Translations under genes and position numbers: made by a program
The notes under the pieces: generated by a model
Told to the model about the DNA's origin: nothing
Seen by the model: the letters and a program-made list of their open reading frames with translations, nothing else
Databases searched by the model: none
Part shown: positions 48,811 through 59,278 of the stretch, in pieces
How positions within the stretch are numbered: the first letter of the stretch is position 1
Layout: each line of letters opens with the position of its first letter
DNA from: Gracilibacillus caseinilyticus
GTDB taxonomy: Bacteria; Bacillota; Bacilli; Bacillales; Amphibacillaceae
Direction: 5' to 3'
Length of the DNA: 64,000 nucleotides
Assembly: GCF_022919115.1 (NCBI RefSeq)
Contig: NZ_CP095072.1
Span: 3,782,001 to 3,846,000, forward strand

Positions 48811-49746
48811 TTATTCTGGTAATTGAATTGTTTCTGGATCAGCCATTTCATATCCTTTGTCTCGTAAGCCTGTCACGATATCTTTTAACGCTGCCGTTGT
48901 CCAATCTCTATCGTGCATTAATAAAATAGCACCAGGTTTTAGCAAGGAATAATCAATACCTATTTCCGGTGCTTCACCAGACACCATCGCCTTCGTCAAT
49001 TTTTCTTGATCCATGTATGGTTCAAAGTAATCGTAACCGTAAGTCCAATTCATTAATAACATACCTTGTTCTTTTACATATTGTTTGGCAAAATCCGTAT
49101 TATCACCATGAGGAGCTCTAAAGAATTTAGGTTTTTCTCCAGTGATTTCTTCTACTAATTGGCTCAGTTCCAAAATTTCTGTTTTTTGCTTTTCTTCATT
49201 CACCACTGATAACTGTTGATGATTATATGTATGGTTCCCTATGGTAAATCCCATTTCATAGATTTGTTTTAAATCATCTTTACCTTCTTCAGATTCAAGA
49301 AAATGACCATTCACAAAAAAGACCGCGGGAGCATTCAATTCTTTTAAAGTTTTAGCCATTTTCACCGCATGTTCTTCTGGTGCATCATCGATCGTTAGTA
49401 ACACCACTTTTTCATTAGTACCTTCTTTAAGCGGCTCTAAATTCCAGTTCTCTGTTACTTTATATAGTTTTTCCTTAGGCTGTTCTTCTTCCTTTTCTAC
49501 TTCTTCAGTATTTTCACTTGAATCTCCCGAGTTGCTTCCGTTATCATCAGTATTTAGCTGGTTTGAGGTTTGTTCAGAATCATCTTCTGCCTCATCGTCG
49601 CCAGTGTTATCTGATTCATTCCCTGTCTCGATAGCTTGGTCCTCATTCTCTCCATTTCCATCATTTCCCTGATTTTGATCATCACCACAAGCGACGATAA
49701 ATAAGAGCAAACCAAAAAGCAAAACTGTTATGTATTTTTTTAACAC
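48811..49746 (-). CDS. Polysaccharide deacetylase (NodB domain) lipoprotein
   Basis: 311-residue predicted lipoprotein with signal peptide, lipobox IVAC and a very acidic Asp/Glu/Asn/Ser-rich linker of about 70 residues. The C-terminal NodB domain has TIDDAPEEH (motif 1), HTYNH (motif 2, metal histidines) and FRAPHGDN (motif 3). Motif 1 is TIDDA rather than the common TFDDG. It probably removes acetyl groups from cell-wall polysaccharide outside the membrane. The GTG start was chosen because of AAAGGAGGAG upstream. The acidic linker fits a halotolerant host. Confidence 0.85.
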   Translation of the reverse strand: MLKKYITVLLFGLLLFIVACGDDQNQGNDGNGENEDQAIETGNESDNTGDDEAEDDSEQTSNQLNTDDNGSNSGDSSENTEEVEKEEEQPKEKLYKVTENWNLEPLKEGTNEKVVLLTIDDAPEEHAVKMAKTLKELNAPAVFFVNGHFLESEEGKDDLKQIYEMGFTIGNHTYNHQQLSVVNEEKQKTEILELSQLVEEITGEKPKFFRAPHGDNTDFAKQYVKEQGMLLMNWTYGYDYFEPYMDQEKLTKAMVSGEAPEIGIDYSLLKPGAILLMHDRDWTTAALKDIVTGLRDKGYEMADPETIQLPE

Positions 49747-49966
49747 TTTTTGCTCCTCCTTTAACATAGTGATTGTCCACTCCTCTATTCTAACCCAAAA
49801 GACATCTGTGATTAAACCGAAAAGTTTCGTTTACCAAAAATAAGTAAAATAGTATGAGAAGATGATCCTCACTCTTTTATATATTTACATAACTAATTTA
49901 GTCGATCTGATATTCGAATATGCTTCATTGTTCACTATTACCAAAACACTTTGTATAGTAAAAAAA

Positions 49967-49994
49967 CCCGGTTTAGCCCCACACGGTCTTAATA
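49967..49994 (-). terminator. Terminator-like hairpin ahead of repeat copy 7
   Basis: AAAAAAACCCGGTTTAGCCC followed by CACACGGTCTT gives a weak, decayed GC hairpin. A related segment, AAAAACCGGGAAAGCCCACC, precedes copy 8 at 50286-50311. No gene ends at either, so they look like a duplicated remnant carried with the repeats. Confidence 0.35.
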
Positions 49995-50014
49995 AACTAA
50001 AAACTATAGAGTTA

Positions 50015-50285
50015 GCTATAATACGGATTATGTCAGCCTAGTGATCATTTTAAAATGTTTTTAGTGCAAGGATATCTCTCCGGCCAACCACTTCGCATCC
50101 TGTGGGGCACGGGAGTCTACGTGGTTAGCCTACGCTAATGTTTAAGCTCTACAATTATTATAAGAGGTAACATTTTGAGCAGTATTATTTGATATTAATT
50201 ATACATAATCTAGAACCACCGCTTTTTGCTATGCAAAAAAACATGTCAAAATTAACACATTGTCATACAGTTTCCTAATTATAAG
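50015..50285 (-). repeat. Modular palindromic repeat, copy 7 (reverse orientation)
   Basis: 271 bp in the orientation opposite to copies 3, 4, 6 and 8. Left end AGCTATAATACGGATTATGT, a B palindrome whose internal loop is deleted (GGCCAACCACTTCGCATCCT ... GGAGTCTACGTGGTTAGCCT), then the reversed linker (TAAGCTCTACAA ... TAGAACCACCGCTTTTTGCT). It closes with the A-type end (TCAAAATTAACACATTGTCA, then CTAATTATAAG). Confidence 0.85.
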
Positions 50286-50337
50286 AAAAACCGGGAAAGC
50301 CCACCCGGTCCTAACTAACAAAATAATATACAACTAC

Positions 50338-50856
50338 CTATAATATGGATTATGTAAAGTAGAAATGTCTGACATTGTGGTAATTTTGATAGATTTCATC
50401 TGCTTTGCAAAGCTCCGGAAATATGCTCCGCGTCCTGTGGGGCACGGCTTCAGGTAACTTTGGAAAGAAAATTCTTTTCTTTTCAAAGTGGATCTTCAGC
50501 TCGCGCTGATCCCACGGGAGTCTCCGCATATTTCCTGCGCTTAAGGAAGTGCTACAACGTATAAAACAGCTAAAAGCGGTGTCCTAGGCATTATGTTTTG
50601 AAATGATATTGTGATATTTATCGATGTGCCCAATTTGCTAGCTCTTACAAAAGTTGTAGCGTATCTTTCACAGCGTAGGCCAACCACGTAGACTCGCGCG
50701 GGACGTGCAGGTTCTGAAGCTAACTTTGTTGAAGCGATCTTCTTCACAAAGTTAGCTTCAGCCGTGCCCCGCGAAGTGGTTGGCCGGAGCGGTATCATAC
50801 CACTAAAAACATGTCAAAATGACTTCTAGGCTGGTTGACATAATCCATATTATAAG
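50338..50856 (+). repeat. Modular palindromic repeat, copy 8 (most complete, A then B)
   Basis: 519 bp, the best-preserved full unit. Left end CTATAATATGGATTATGTAA and right end TTGACATAATCCATATTATA. The A palindrome (CTCCGGAAATATGCTCCGCG ... GGAGTCTCCGCATATTTCCT) has a short internal hairpin. The linker contains CTACAACG / AGTTGTAG. The B palindrome (GGCCAACCACGTAGACTCGC ... CCCCGCGAAGTGGTTGGCCG) has the type-I hairpin (GAAGCTAACTTTGTTGAAGC / CTTCACAAAGTTAGCTTCAG). It lies upstream of the pdh operon terminator. Confidence 0.9.
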
Positions 50857-50918
50857 AACCCATCTTCATGTTCAGCATGATTACTTCTATGACTGTACTT
50901 ATATACTTTCTTTACTGA

Positions 50919-50956
50919 TAAAAAAAGAGCCTGCAAAAATTGCAGACTCTTTTCAT
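50919..50956 (-). terminator. Terminator of the pdh operon
   Basis: AAAAGAGCCTGCAA and TTGCAGACTCTTTT pair with one mismatch and a 3-nt loop; T-tracts in both directions. Six bases after the pdhD stop. Confidence 0.85.
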
Positions 50957-50961
50957 TTTAT

Positions 50962-52371
50962 TTATTTTGTAATATGGATTGGTGTACCCATTGCGACTTC
51001 CGCTGCTTCCATTGTAATTTCGCCTAATGTAGGGTGAGCATGGATTGTTAAAGCTAAATCTTCAACTGTCATACCTGCTTCGATTGCAAGACCAACTTCA
51101 GCAACCATGTCACTAGCATTTGGACCAGCAATTTGACCACCGATAATTAAGCCATCATTTTTGCGAGTGATTAGTTTAAGGAAACCTTCACCAGCGTTTA
51201 AGGAAAGTGCACGACCGTTAGCTGCGAACGGGAATTTAGAAGCTGCTACGTCATAACCTGCTTCTTTCGCTTCTTCCTCATTGTAACCTACTGTTGCTAA
51301 TTCCGGATCAGAGAATACAACTGCTGGAATTGCAAGGTAGTCAATTACAGAATTTTCACCACCGATAACTTCTGCTGCAACTTTACCTTCATAAGAAGCT
51401 TTATGTGCAAGCGGAGGTCCAGCAACAATATCACCAATTGCAAAAATATTATCTACATTTGTACGACATTGATCATCGATATTGATTAAACCTTTGTCCG
51501 TCATTTCAATACCAACTTGCTCAAGACCTAATTCATCTGTATTTGGTTTACGACCAACTGTTACTAATACATAATCCGCGTCAACCGTTTCTTCTTTACC
51601 ATTGGCTTCATATGATACTTTCACACCGTCTTTAGTTTCTTCTACACCTTTAGCCATTGCTTCAGTAACAATTGTAACACCTTTGCTTTTAAGCTTTTTC
51701 TTCACAAGGGCACTCATATTCTTTTCGAAACCACCAAGGATGTCTTTCAACCCTTCAAGAATTGTAACTTCTGTACCGAAGTTAGCATATGCTGTACCTA
51801 ATTCCGTACCTACATATCCACCACCGATTACAACAAGCTTCTTAGGAATTTCTTTTAGATTAAGAGCACCTGTTGAATCAAGCACACGATCAGAATATTT
51901 GAAAGATGGTAACTCGATTGGACGAGAACCTGTTGCAATAATACAGTGCTTAAATGTATAAGTTTGAGAATTCTTGTCGTCCATTACTTTTACTGTATTT
52001 TTGTCTACAAAGTATACTTCACCTTGCACAAGATCAACTTTGTTTGCTTTTAATAAACCAGATACGCCTCCGGTTAATTTATTAACAACAGAGCCTTTCC
52101 ATTCTTGTACTTTTGAGAAATCTACTGAAACATTTTCAGTTTTGATTCCTAACGTTTCATCACCATGTGCATGTTCTGCTTTGTGACTTGCTTCAATTAG
52201 GGCTTTTGAAGGAATACAGCCTACGTTTAAACATACGCCACCTACATTACCTTTTTCTACTACTGTAACTTTTTGACCTGTTTGAGCAGCACGGATTGCG
52301 GCAACATATCCACCAGGTCCTGCTCCAACTACAAGAGTATCTAATTCAACTGGAAAATCTCCAACTACCAT
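50962..52371 (-). CDS. pdhD: Dihydrolipoyl dehydrogenase (E3) PdhD
   Basis: FAD-dependent E3 that reoxidises dihydrolipoamide of the pyruvate dehydrogenase complex with NAD. The 469-residue protein has the FAD motif [17 protein letters not shown], the redox disulfide [13 protein letters not shown] (two Cys five apart), the NAD-binding [11 protein letters not shown] and the C-terminal active-site HAHPTLGE. It follows pdhC by three bases and ends the operon. It may also serve other 2-oxo acid dehydrogenases. Confidence 0.97.
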   Translation of the reverse strand: MVVGDFPVELDTLVVGAGPGGYVAAIRAAQTGQKVTVVEKGNVGGVCLNVGCIPSKALIEASHKAEHAHGDETLGIKTENVSVDFSKVQEWKGSVVNKLTGGVSGLLKANKVDLVQGEVYFVDKNTVKVMDDKNSQTYTFKHCIIATGSRPIELPSFKYSDRVLDSTGALNLKEIPKKLVVIGGGYVGTELGTAYANFGTEVTILEGLKDILGGFEKNMSALVKKKLKSKGVTIVTEAMAKGVEETKDGVKVSYEANGKEETVDADYVLVTVGRKPNTDELGLEQVGIEMTDKGLINIDDQCRTNVDNIFAIGDIVAGPPLAHKASYEGKVAAEVIGGENSVIDYLAIPAVVFSDPELATVGYNEEEAKEAGYDVAASKFPFAANGRALSLNAGEGFLKLITRKNDGLIIGGQIAGPNASDMVAEVGLAIEAGMTVEDLALTIHAHPTLGEITMEAAEVAMGTPIHITK

Positions 52372-52374
52372 TTA

Positions 52375-53664
52375 TTACCCCTCCATCATAATTAATTGTG
52401 GGTCTGCTAAAAGACGTTTGATTTGATTCATTGCCATTTGAGCTGTAGCACCATCAACAATGCGGTGATCGAAGCTTAACGATAATGCAAGTACAGGCGC
52501 TACGACAATTTCACCATCACGCACAACTGGTTTTTCTGCAATACGACCAATACCTAGAATAGCTGCTTCCGGGTAATTAATTACTGGTGTGAACCATTGT
52601 CCACCAGCTGATCCGATATTAGAAATTGTACAAGATGCACCTTTCATTTCGTTCGGAGCAAGTTTTCCTTCTCTTGCTTTACCAGCTAATTCATTAATTT
52701 CACTAGAGATAGCGAAAATGGATTTAGCATCTGCATTTTTTACTACTGGTACTAATAGACCTTTTTCTGTATCTGCTGCAATACCGATATTGTAGTAATG
52801 CTTGTTGATGATTTCATCTGTTTCATCATCAATACATGCGTTTAGAATTGGATATTTGCTTAATGCAGAAACCAATGCCTTCACTACATATGGTAAATAA
52901 GTAAGTTTAACATCTTGTTCTGCTGCAATTGGTTTGAATTTCTTACGATGTGCAACCAATTCTGTTACATCAATTTCGTCATGTAATGTAACATGTGGCG
53001 CTTTATGCTTAGAATTAACCATAGCATTTGCAATTGCTTTACGAATTCCACTCATTTTCTCACGAGTTTCAGGGAATTCTCCTGCTGGAGCTGATGTTGT
53101 TTGAGAAGCTTGTGCTTCTTCTTTTGAATCTGCTGCTTCTTCTTGCGTATCAGCTTTTTGACCGCCATTTAGGAAGGCATCAATATCTTCCCTTAATACA
53201 CGGTTATTTTTACCGGAGCCTTGGACTTCCGCAATATTCACATTATTATCACGAGCATATTTACGAACAGAAGGCATCGCAATAACGCGGTTGTTTTCAT
53301 CCTTAGCTGCTGGCTTTTGTTTTGTTTCACTGTCTGAGCTAGTGCCTTTCTCTTCTTTTGGTTCTTCTTTAGGTGCTTCTTCCTTCTGTGAGTCATTATC
53401 GTCAGAAGCTCCATCATCTTCATAACCTTCTGCGTCGATGGTAATGATTGTTTCACCAACTGTCGCTACAGAGCCTTCATCAAAATGAACCTCTTTTACT
53501 GTTCCGTCAACTGGAGATGGAATTTCCACGACAGCTTTGTCATTTTGCACTTCACAAATAACGTCGTCTTCCTTAATTTCTTCTCCAGCTTTTACAAACC
53601 ATTTTACAATTTCACCTTCATGGATACCTTCACCAATGTCAGGCAATTTAAATTCAAAAGCCAT
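52375..53664 (-). CDS. pdhC: Dihydrolipoyllysine acetyltransferase (E2) PdhC
   Basis: Core of the pyruvate dehydrogenase complex. Domain order over 429 residues: one lipoyl domain (1-78; lipoyl-lysine K43 in [10 protein letters not shown]), an acidic and Gln/Ala-rich linker, the peripheral subunit-binding domain ([20 protein letters not shown], about 128-165), a second linker, and the catalytic acyltransferase domain ending with DHRIVDGA. A single lipoyl domain is usual for Bacilli. It lies 30 bp after pdhB. Confidence 0.96.
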   Translation of the reverse strand: MAFEFKLPDIGEGIHEGEIVKWFVKAGEEIKEDDVICEVQNDKAVVEIPSPVDGTVKEVHFDEGSVATVGETIITIDAEGYEDDGASDDNDSQKEEAPKEEPKEEKGTSSDSETKQKPAAKDENNRVIAMPSVRKYARDNNVNIAEVQGSGKNNRVLREDIDAFLNGGQKADTQEEAADSKEEAQASQTTSAPAGEFPETREKMSGIRKAIANAMVNSKHKAPHVTLHDEIDVTELVAHRKKFKPIAAEQDVKLTYLPYVVKALVSALSKYPILNACIDDETDEIINKHYYNIGIAADTEKGLLVPVVKNADAKSIFAISSEINELAGKAREGKLAPNEMKGASCTISNIGSAGGQWFTPVINYPEAAILGIGRIAEKPVVRDGEIVVAPVLALSLSFDHRIVDGATAQMAMNQIKRLLADPQLIMMEG

Positions 53665-53694
53665 TCAAATGACCTCCCGTCTCGTAATATTGTT

Positions 53695-54672
53695 TTAGAA
53701 ATTGATGACTTTGTTTACTTTTTCGATAATATCGTTATAGTTTGGCAACCATACTTCTTCTGCTTGAGTAAATGCATATACTGTATCTGGTGCCGCAACT
53801 GTTAAAATTGGTGCTTCTAAGTGCAGGATTGCACGCTCTTGAATTTGAGATACAACATAAGAAGCAAGACCTGCTTGACGTTGTGCTTCTTGAACAAAGA
53901 CTACACGATTAGTTTTTTCAACAGATTTTAGAATCGTTTCAAAATCAATTGGCATAACAGTGCGTAAGTCGATCACTTCTGCATTGATGCCATCTTTTTC
54001 TAATTCTTCTGCCGCTTTAAGTGAAGATTGTACCATTGCACCATAAGAAATTAATGTTACATCGTTACCTTCACGTTTAACATTCGCTTTTCCTAATTCA
54101 AGTGTATACTCATCTTCTGGTACTTCCTCACGGAAAGAACGATATAATTTCATGTGCTCTAAGAACACAACTGGATCGTTGTCGCGAATCGATTGGATTA
54201 ATAAACCTTTTGCATCATATGGACCAGATGGAATTACTACTTTCATACCTGGTTGTTGTGCAATAAGTCCTTCTAATGAATCCGCATGAAGTTCAGGTGT
54301 GTGCACACCGCCACCGAATGGTGAACGAATTGTCACTGGTGCATTCATTGTGTTACCAGAACGATAACGTAAACGCGCCATTTGACCATTAATTGCATCC
54401 ATTGCTTCGTAAACGAAACCAAAAAACTGGATTTCAGGTACAGGACGGAATCCTTGTGTAGCAAGTCCGAGTGAAATACCTGCAATACCTGACTCAGCTA
54501 AAGGCGTATCAAATACACGATCTTCACCGAATTCATCCTGAAGGCCTTCCGTAGCACGGAAAACTCCACCGTTTTGACCAACGTCTTCTCCGTATACAAG
54601 TACGTTTTCATCATTTTTTAATTCTGTTCTTAATGCATCAGTAATTGCTTGGATCATTGTCATTTGAGCCAT
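53695..54672 (-). CDS. pdhB: Pyruvate dehydrogenase E1 component, beta subunit PdhB
   Basis: Beta subunit of the thiamine-diphosphate-dependent E1. The 325-residue protein contains [19 protein letters not shown], the E-x-QFFGF region and [14 protein letters not shown], and the C-terminal transketolase domain ([17 protein letters not shown]). It lies three bases after pdhA, so E1 alpha and beta are coupled. Confidence 0.97.
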   Translation of the reverse strand: MAQMTMIQAITDALRTELKNDENVLVYGEDVGQNGGVFRATEGLQDEFGEDRVFDTPLAESGIAGISLGLATQGFRPVPEIQFFGFVYEAMDAINGQMARLRYRSGNTMNAPVTIRSPFGGGVHTPELHADSLEGLIAQQPGMKVVIPSGPYDAKGLLIQSIRDNDPVVFLEHMKLYRSFREEVPEDEYTLELGKANVKREGNDVTLISYGAMVQSSLKAAEELEKDGINAEVIDLRTVMPIDFETILKSVEKTNRVVFVQEAQRQAGLASYVVSQIQERAILHLEAPILTVAAPDTVYAFTQAEEVWLPNYNDIIEKVNKVINF

Positions 54673-54675
54673 GAT

Positions 54676-56202
<1,527 letters not shown>

Positions 56203-56342
56203 CCTATAATACGGGATTATGTAAACTATCTGCATAGTCTCGCGTCCTGCGGAGCCTATTTCCGGAGCTTTGCTACGCACGATAAAAATATCAAAATTAC
56301 CACATCGTCATACAGACTTAGTGTACATAATCCTAATTATGA
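56203..56342 (-). repeat. Modular palindromic repeat, copy 9 (minimal)
   Basis: 140 bp. Left end ACCTATAATACGGGATTATG joined to a stump GTCTCGCGTCCTGCGGAGC and then the A-type right arm (CTATTTCCGGAGCTTTGCTA, ATATCAAAATTACCACATCG, TCATACAGACTT) and the end ACATAATCCTAATTATGAG. The palindrome arms, linker and B module are gone. It sits between pdhA and ykyA. Confidence 0.85.
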
Positions 56343-56413
56343 GAACCCATTTTACTGAAATAATCATGAGTATGTTTCACTTTTGCCATTTGTTCAAAGA
56401 TATTTTTTGGGCA

Positions 56414-56446
56414 TATAAAAAAGCCTTCGGAAACCGAAAGCTTTAC
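56414..56446 (-). terminator. Terminator of ykyA
   Basis: AAAGCCTTCGG and CCGAAAGCTTT pair with one mismatch and a 3-nt loop, overlapping the ykyA stop; T-tract on the minus strand. Confidence 0.8.
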
Positions 56447-57087
56447 TCATATACTACATTTAATTCGACTGAATCATAAAAGTCCTGTTTTAATTGATTG
56501 TATGTATCCGTTAATTCGTTAAAATTATCATTGTATTCCATGACTTTATCGTAAGATTGATTAACCGTTTCTATCTGATTACGGAGGTCTTCTTCTTTTA
56601 AATCCTCTTTCTTGAACAGTTCATATAACTTCTGATCTTGTTCCAATGAATCCATATAAGCATCATGTAACTGCTGATATGCCTCATAACGTTGTTCCAT
56701 CGTATCCACAAGTTCTTGTGCTACTTGTTTTGATTCTTCGTCTAAGTCCTCTACGTACTCTTTTACTTTAGTAAATTCTTCTTCTGCTTTGTTCATACTA
56801 TCCAGCTCTGTCTGTAACAATTCCTTGCGTTCTTTAATAGTAGCAATAGCTTCATCTGATAGCGAAGTGATTTTGTCCATTTCATCAGCTGATAGTTCGA
56901 TGATTTGATTATACAAATCCTGTTCTTCCTGTTCCAAAGCTGAAAAAGGTTCTTGCTGTTCTGCAAATGGCTGTTCTAATTCTACTGTCTGTTCAAGGTG
57001 TTCATACATGTCGTTAGCAACAGAGTCTCCACTGCACCCCACTATAAACAATACAAGTAAGAAACCAGTCAGTAATAATCTCCTCAT
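56443..57087 (-). CDS. ykyA: YkyA-like lipoprotein
   Basis: 214-residue lipoprotein: signal peptide with lipobox IVGC (Cys18), then an almost entirely alpha-helical, glutamate-rich chain with strong coiled-coil character (about 30-205). It matches the YkyA family, conserved between def and pdhA in Bacilli. Function unknown; a surface structural role is possible. It is divergent from def. Confidence 0.88.
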   Translation of the reverse strand: MRRLLLTGFLLVLFIVGCSGDSVANDMYEHLEQTVELEQPFAEQQEPFSALEQEEQDLYNQIIELSADEMDKITSLSDEAIATIKERKELLQTELDSMNKAEEEFTKVKEYVEDLDEESKQVAQELVDTMEQRYEAYQQLHDAYMDSLEQDQKLYELFKKEDLKEEDLRNQIETVNQSYDKVMEYNDNFNELTDTYNQLKQDFYDSVELNVVYE

Positions 57088-57257
57088 ATTCCCGAAATCC
57101 TCCTAAAAACAACATCATTGTTTAATAAGTCAATTCATTATAACATAAAATTACATATCATTTGTATAATTCTAAAAAATGAATATGCGAATTCTATATT
57201 TTTTATTCATTTTTCGATATGATAGTAATTACGAATATGATGTAAAGGAGCAATGCA

Positions 57258-57812
57258 ATGATTACTATGGATGACATCGTTAGAGAAGGTAACCCTATCC
57301 TAACGAAATCAGCAGAAGAAGTAGCTTTACCCCCAACAAAAGAAGAAAAGGAAACGTTAGAAGAGATGCTGCAGTTCCTTAAAAACAGCCAGGATGATGA
57401 AATAGCAGAGAAATACGGATTGCGTGCAGGCGTAGGGTTAGCTGCACCACAAATCGGCATTCCAAAAAGGATGATGGCTGTTCATTTTTTAGATTTCGAC
57501 GAAAATCAATATAGCTATGGCTTATTTAATCCAAAAATTGTTAGCCACTCCGTTGCTCTCACCTTTTTATCTGGTGGTGAAGGATGTTTATCAGTAGATA
57601 GAGAGGTTCCTGGTTATGTACCTCGTTACCAGAAAATAACTGTAAAAGCTACAGATGTAGAAGGAAATGAAATAAAAATTAAATTGAGAGGTTATGCGGC
57701 AATTGTATTTCAGCATGAGATCGATCACTTAAACGGAGTCATGTTTTATGATCATATTAATAAACAGGATCCATTCTTCGTACCTGAGAACGCCAAGGCA
57801 TGTGACCAATAA
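57258..57812 (+). CDS. def: Peptide deformylase
   Basis: Metallo-hydrolase removing the N-formyl group from nascent proteins. The 184-residue type-2 enzyme has the three motifs [17 protein letters not shown] and HEIDHLNG, which give the metal-binding Cys and two His. AAAGGAGCAATGCA precedes the ATG. The position beside ykyA and the Cof-type phosphatase corresponds to ykrB (defB) of B. subtilis. Confidence 0.97.
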   Translation: MITMDDIVREGNPILTKSAEEVALPPTKEEKETLEEMLQFLKNSQDDEIAEKYGLRAGVGLAAPQIGIPKRMMAVHFLDFDENQYSYGLFNPKIVSHSVALTFLSGGEGCLSVDREVPGYVPRYQKITVKATDVEGNEIKIKLRGYAAIVFQHEIDHLNGVMFYDHINKQDPFFVPENAKACDQ

Positions 57813-57818
57813 AGTAAC

Positions 57819-57861
57819 AGAAAAATCCCGGTTTCCTTCATTAGAAAACCGGGATTTTTAT
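57819..57861. terminator. Bidirectional terminator, def / Cof-type phosphatase
   Basis: AAAAATCCCGGTTT and AAACCGGGATTTTT form a 14-bp stem with an 11-nt loop between the convergent genes. Confidence 0.9.
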
Positions 57862-58643
57862 TATTTTATCAGTGAAAGCTTTCTCATCGCTTTACTTAAT
57901 CCATCCTGATCAACATCATCTGTCACAAGACTTGCTACTTCTTTCACTTCCTGTACACCATTACCCATAGCCACACCTGTATGTACAGCTTGAATCATTT
58001 CTAAATCATTCAATCCATCACCAAATGCGTACGTATCCTCCCAATCGATATTTAAAGCTTCAATACATTCTTTGATACCATTTGCTTTAGAACCGATCCC
58101 AGGTAAGACATCACTCGAGAATGGATGCCACCTTACAAAACGGAGATCCGGAAAATCGGCTTCGTACTTACGCTGTTCCTCTGCTTCATTAAATACTAAC
58201 ACTTGATAAATAGCATTGTTTCGATAGTAGTCAATGTCAACCAGTGGATGATCTAATTTGAGACTCCCCATACTTTCAATAATATGTGGATGATCACTCA
58301 CAGAAGAACGCATATCATCTACACTTTGGTATACAAGTGGATGGCCTTCCTTCACACTATAATCGGTTAGTTCCGATAGCAATTTATCTGAGATCGGATT
58401 GTGATAAATCACTTCTCCATTATGCACAGCATACTGTCCATTGAAGCTGATGTACGTATTTAGATTCAATTCTTTTAATATTTCCTGGATCATAAAAGGC
58501 GCTCGACCTGTAGCAATCGAAACAATGATGCCTGACTCCTGAAGTTGAGCAATCGCATCTTTAGAAGCTGGCGGTATTTGTTTGTCGTGGTCCAGGATGG
58601 TGCCATCGATATCCAGAAACACAATCTTTTGTCCCAATGTCAT
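57861..58643 (-). CDS. ykrA: Cof-type HAD-superfamily phosphatase (YkrA-like)
   Basis: 260-residue HAD hydrolase of the Cof type (C2B cap). Motif I is FLDIDGTILDHD at residues 9-20, motif II is SIATGRAP, and motif IV is AFGDGLNDLEMI near residue 208. Such enzymes act on sugar phosphates, flavin phosphates or nucleotides; the substrate cannot be told from sequence. It is convergent with def, as ykrA is with ykrB in B. subtilis. Confidence 0.88.
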   Translation of the reverse strand: MTLGQKIVFLDIDGTILDHDKQIPPASKDAIAQLQESGIIVSIATGRAPFMIQEILKELNLNTYISFNGQYAVHNGEVIYHNPISDKLLSELTDYSVKEGHPLVYQSVDDMRSSVSDHPHIIESMGSLKLDHPLVDIDYYRNNAIYQVLVFNEAEEQRKYEADFPDLRFVRWHPFSSDVLPGIGSKANGIKECIEALNIDWEDTYAFGDGLNDLEMIQAVHTGVAMGNGVQEVKEVASLVTDDVDQDGLSKAMRKLSLIK

Positions 58644-58916
58644 TCTCCTTTATTTTTAATTCAACACAAACACGCATCATTATATCATGAATAATGTGAA
58701 TAAGTATAATCTCGAAAGTCAAAACTAAGTAAAAGAACTAACTGTAAGCATCATGAAAAACGGTACAAGATGAAAATATTTCATTTTTCTTAGCTTTTTT
58801 GTTTCAATATTTAGCAAATCATACTATACTATATAGTAATAGGGATTGGATCGGTTCGTTGAATACATGCTTTGCTTGTCTTTTCTATAATGTATAGGAA
58901 GGAGTTGGCAACACTT

Positions 58917-59036
58917 ATGTTAAAACGTTTAAGAGAAAAATTAAAACGGCGCATGCGGGAAGTTTTACGGAGAAAACGTATACCAACTACAATAAATCGT
59001 TCTAGAGATTTTCAAAAGAATTCAAACAAACCATAG
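58917..59036 (+). CDS. Short basic ORF (39 residues) upstream of rpoY
   Basis: Reading frame beginning MLKRLREKLKRRMREVLRRK, with 15 Arg/Lys in its first 21 residues, then a Ser/Asn-rich tail. AGGAAGGAGTTGG precedes the ATG and TATAAT is found at 58886-58891. No family is recognised. The strong ribosome site argues for translation; the size and basic amphipathic pattern could suit a nucleic-acid-binding, membrane-active or leader peptide. The rest of 58644-59065 shows nothing further. Confidence 0.5.
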   Translation: MLKRLREKLKRRMREVLRRKRIPTTINRSRDFQKNSNKP

Positions 59037-59065
59037 AATAGAAACATTACAAAAGGAGAGATAAC

Positions 59066-59275
59066 ATGATCTACAAAGTACTATATCAAGAAAACGCTGC
59101 AGAAATACCTGTACGTGAACATACTAAAAGTCTGTATATCCAAGCGTCTTCTGAAAGACAAGTAAGAGAATCGTTGAAAGATAAACAAATCAACATTGAA
59201 TTTATCCAATTAATGAATGAGGCACATTTAAACTATGAACAACAATCACCTTTTTACAAGCTGGAGCATGCTTAA
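59066..59275 (+). CDS. rpoY: RNA polymerase epsilon subunit RpoY (YkzG)
   Basis: 69-residue small subunit of Firmicute RNA polymerase, similar in fold to phage Gp2-type inhibitors. The sequence MIYKVLYQENAAEIPVREHT and ESLKDKQINIEFIQ match the family. AAAGGAGAGATAAC precedes the ATG. It is directly followed by rnjA (three bases between stop and ATG), the conserved rpoY-rnjA operon. Confidence 0.94.
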   Translation: MIYKVLYQENAAEIPVREHTKSLYIQASSERQVRESLKDKQINIEFIQLMNEAHLNYEQQSPFYKLEHA

Positions 59276-59278
59276 CGT

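Noticed and set aside
50541..50798. 85-residue frame in repeat copy 8
   Set aside because: It follows the palindromic stem and has no ribosome site or recognisable domain.
51602..51961. 119-residue plus-strand frame antisense to pdhD
   Set aside because: Shadow frame over a highly conserved gene; no ribosome site.
56270..56479. 69-residue frame over repeat copy 9 and the ykyA end
   Set aside because: It starts in the repeat and runs antisense into the ykyA terminator; no support.
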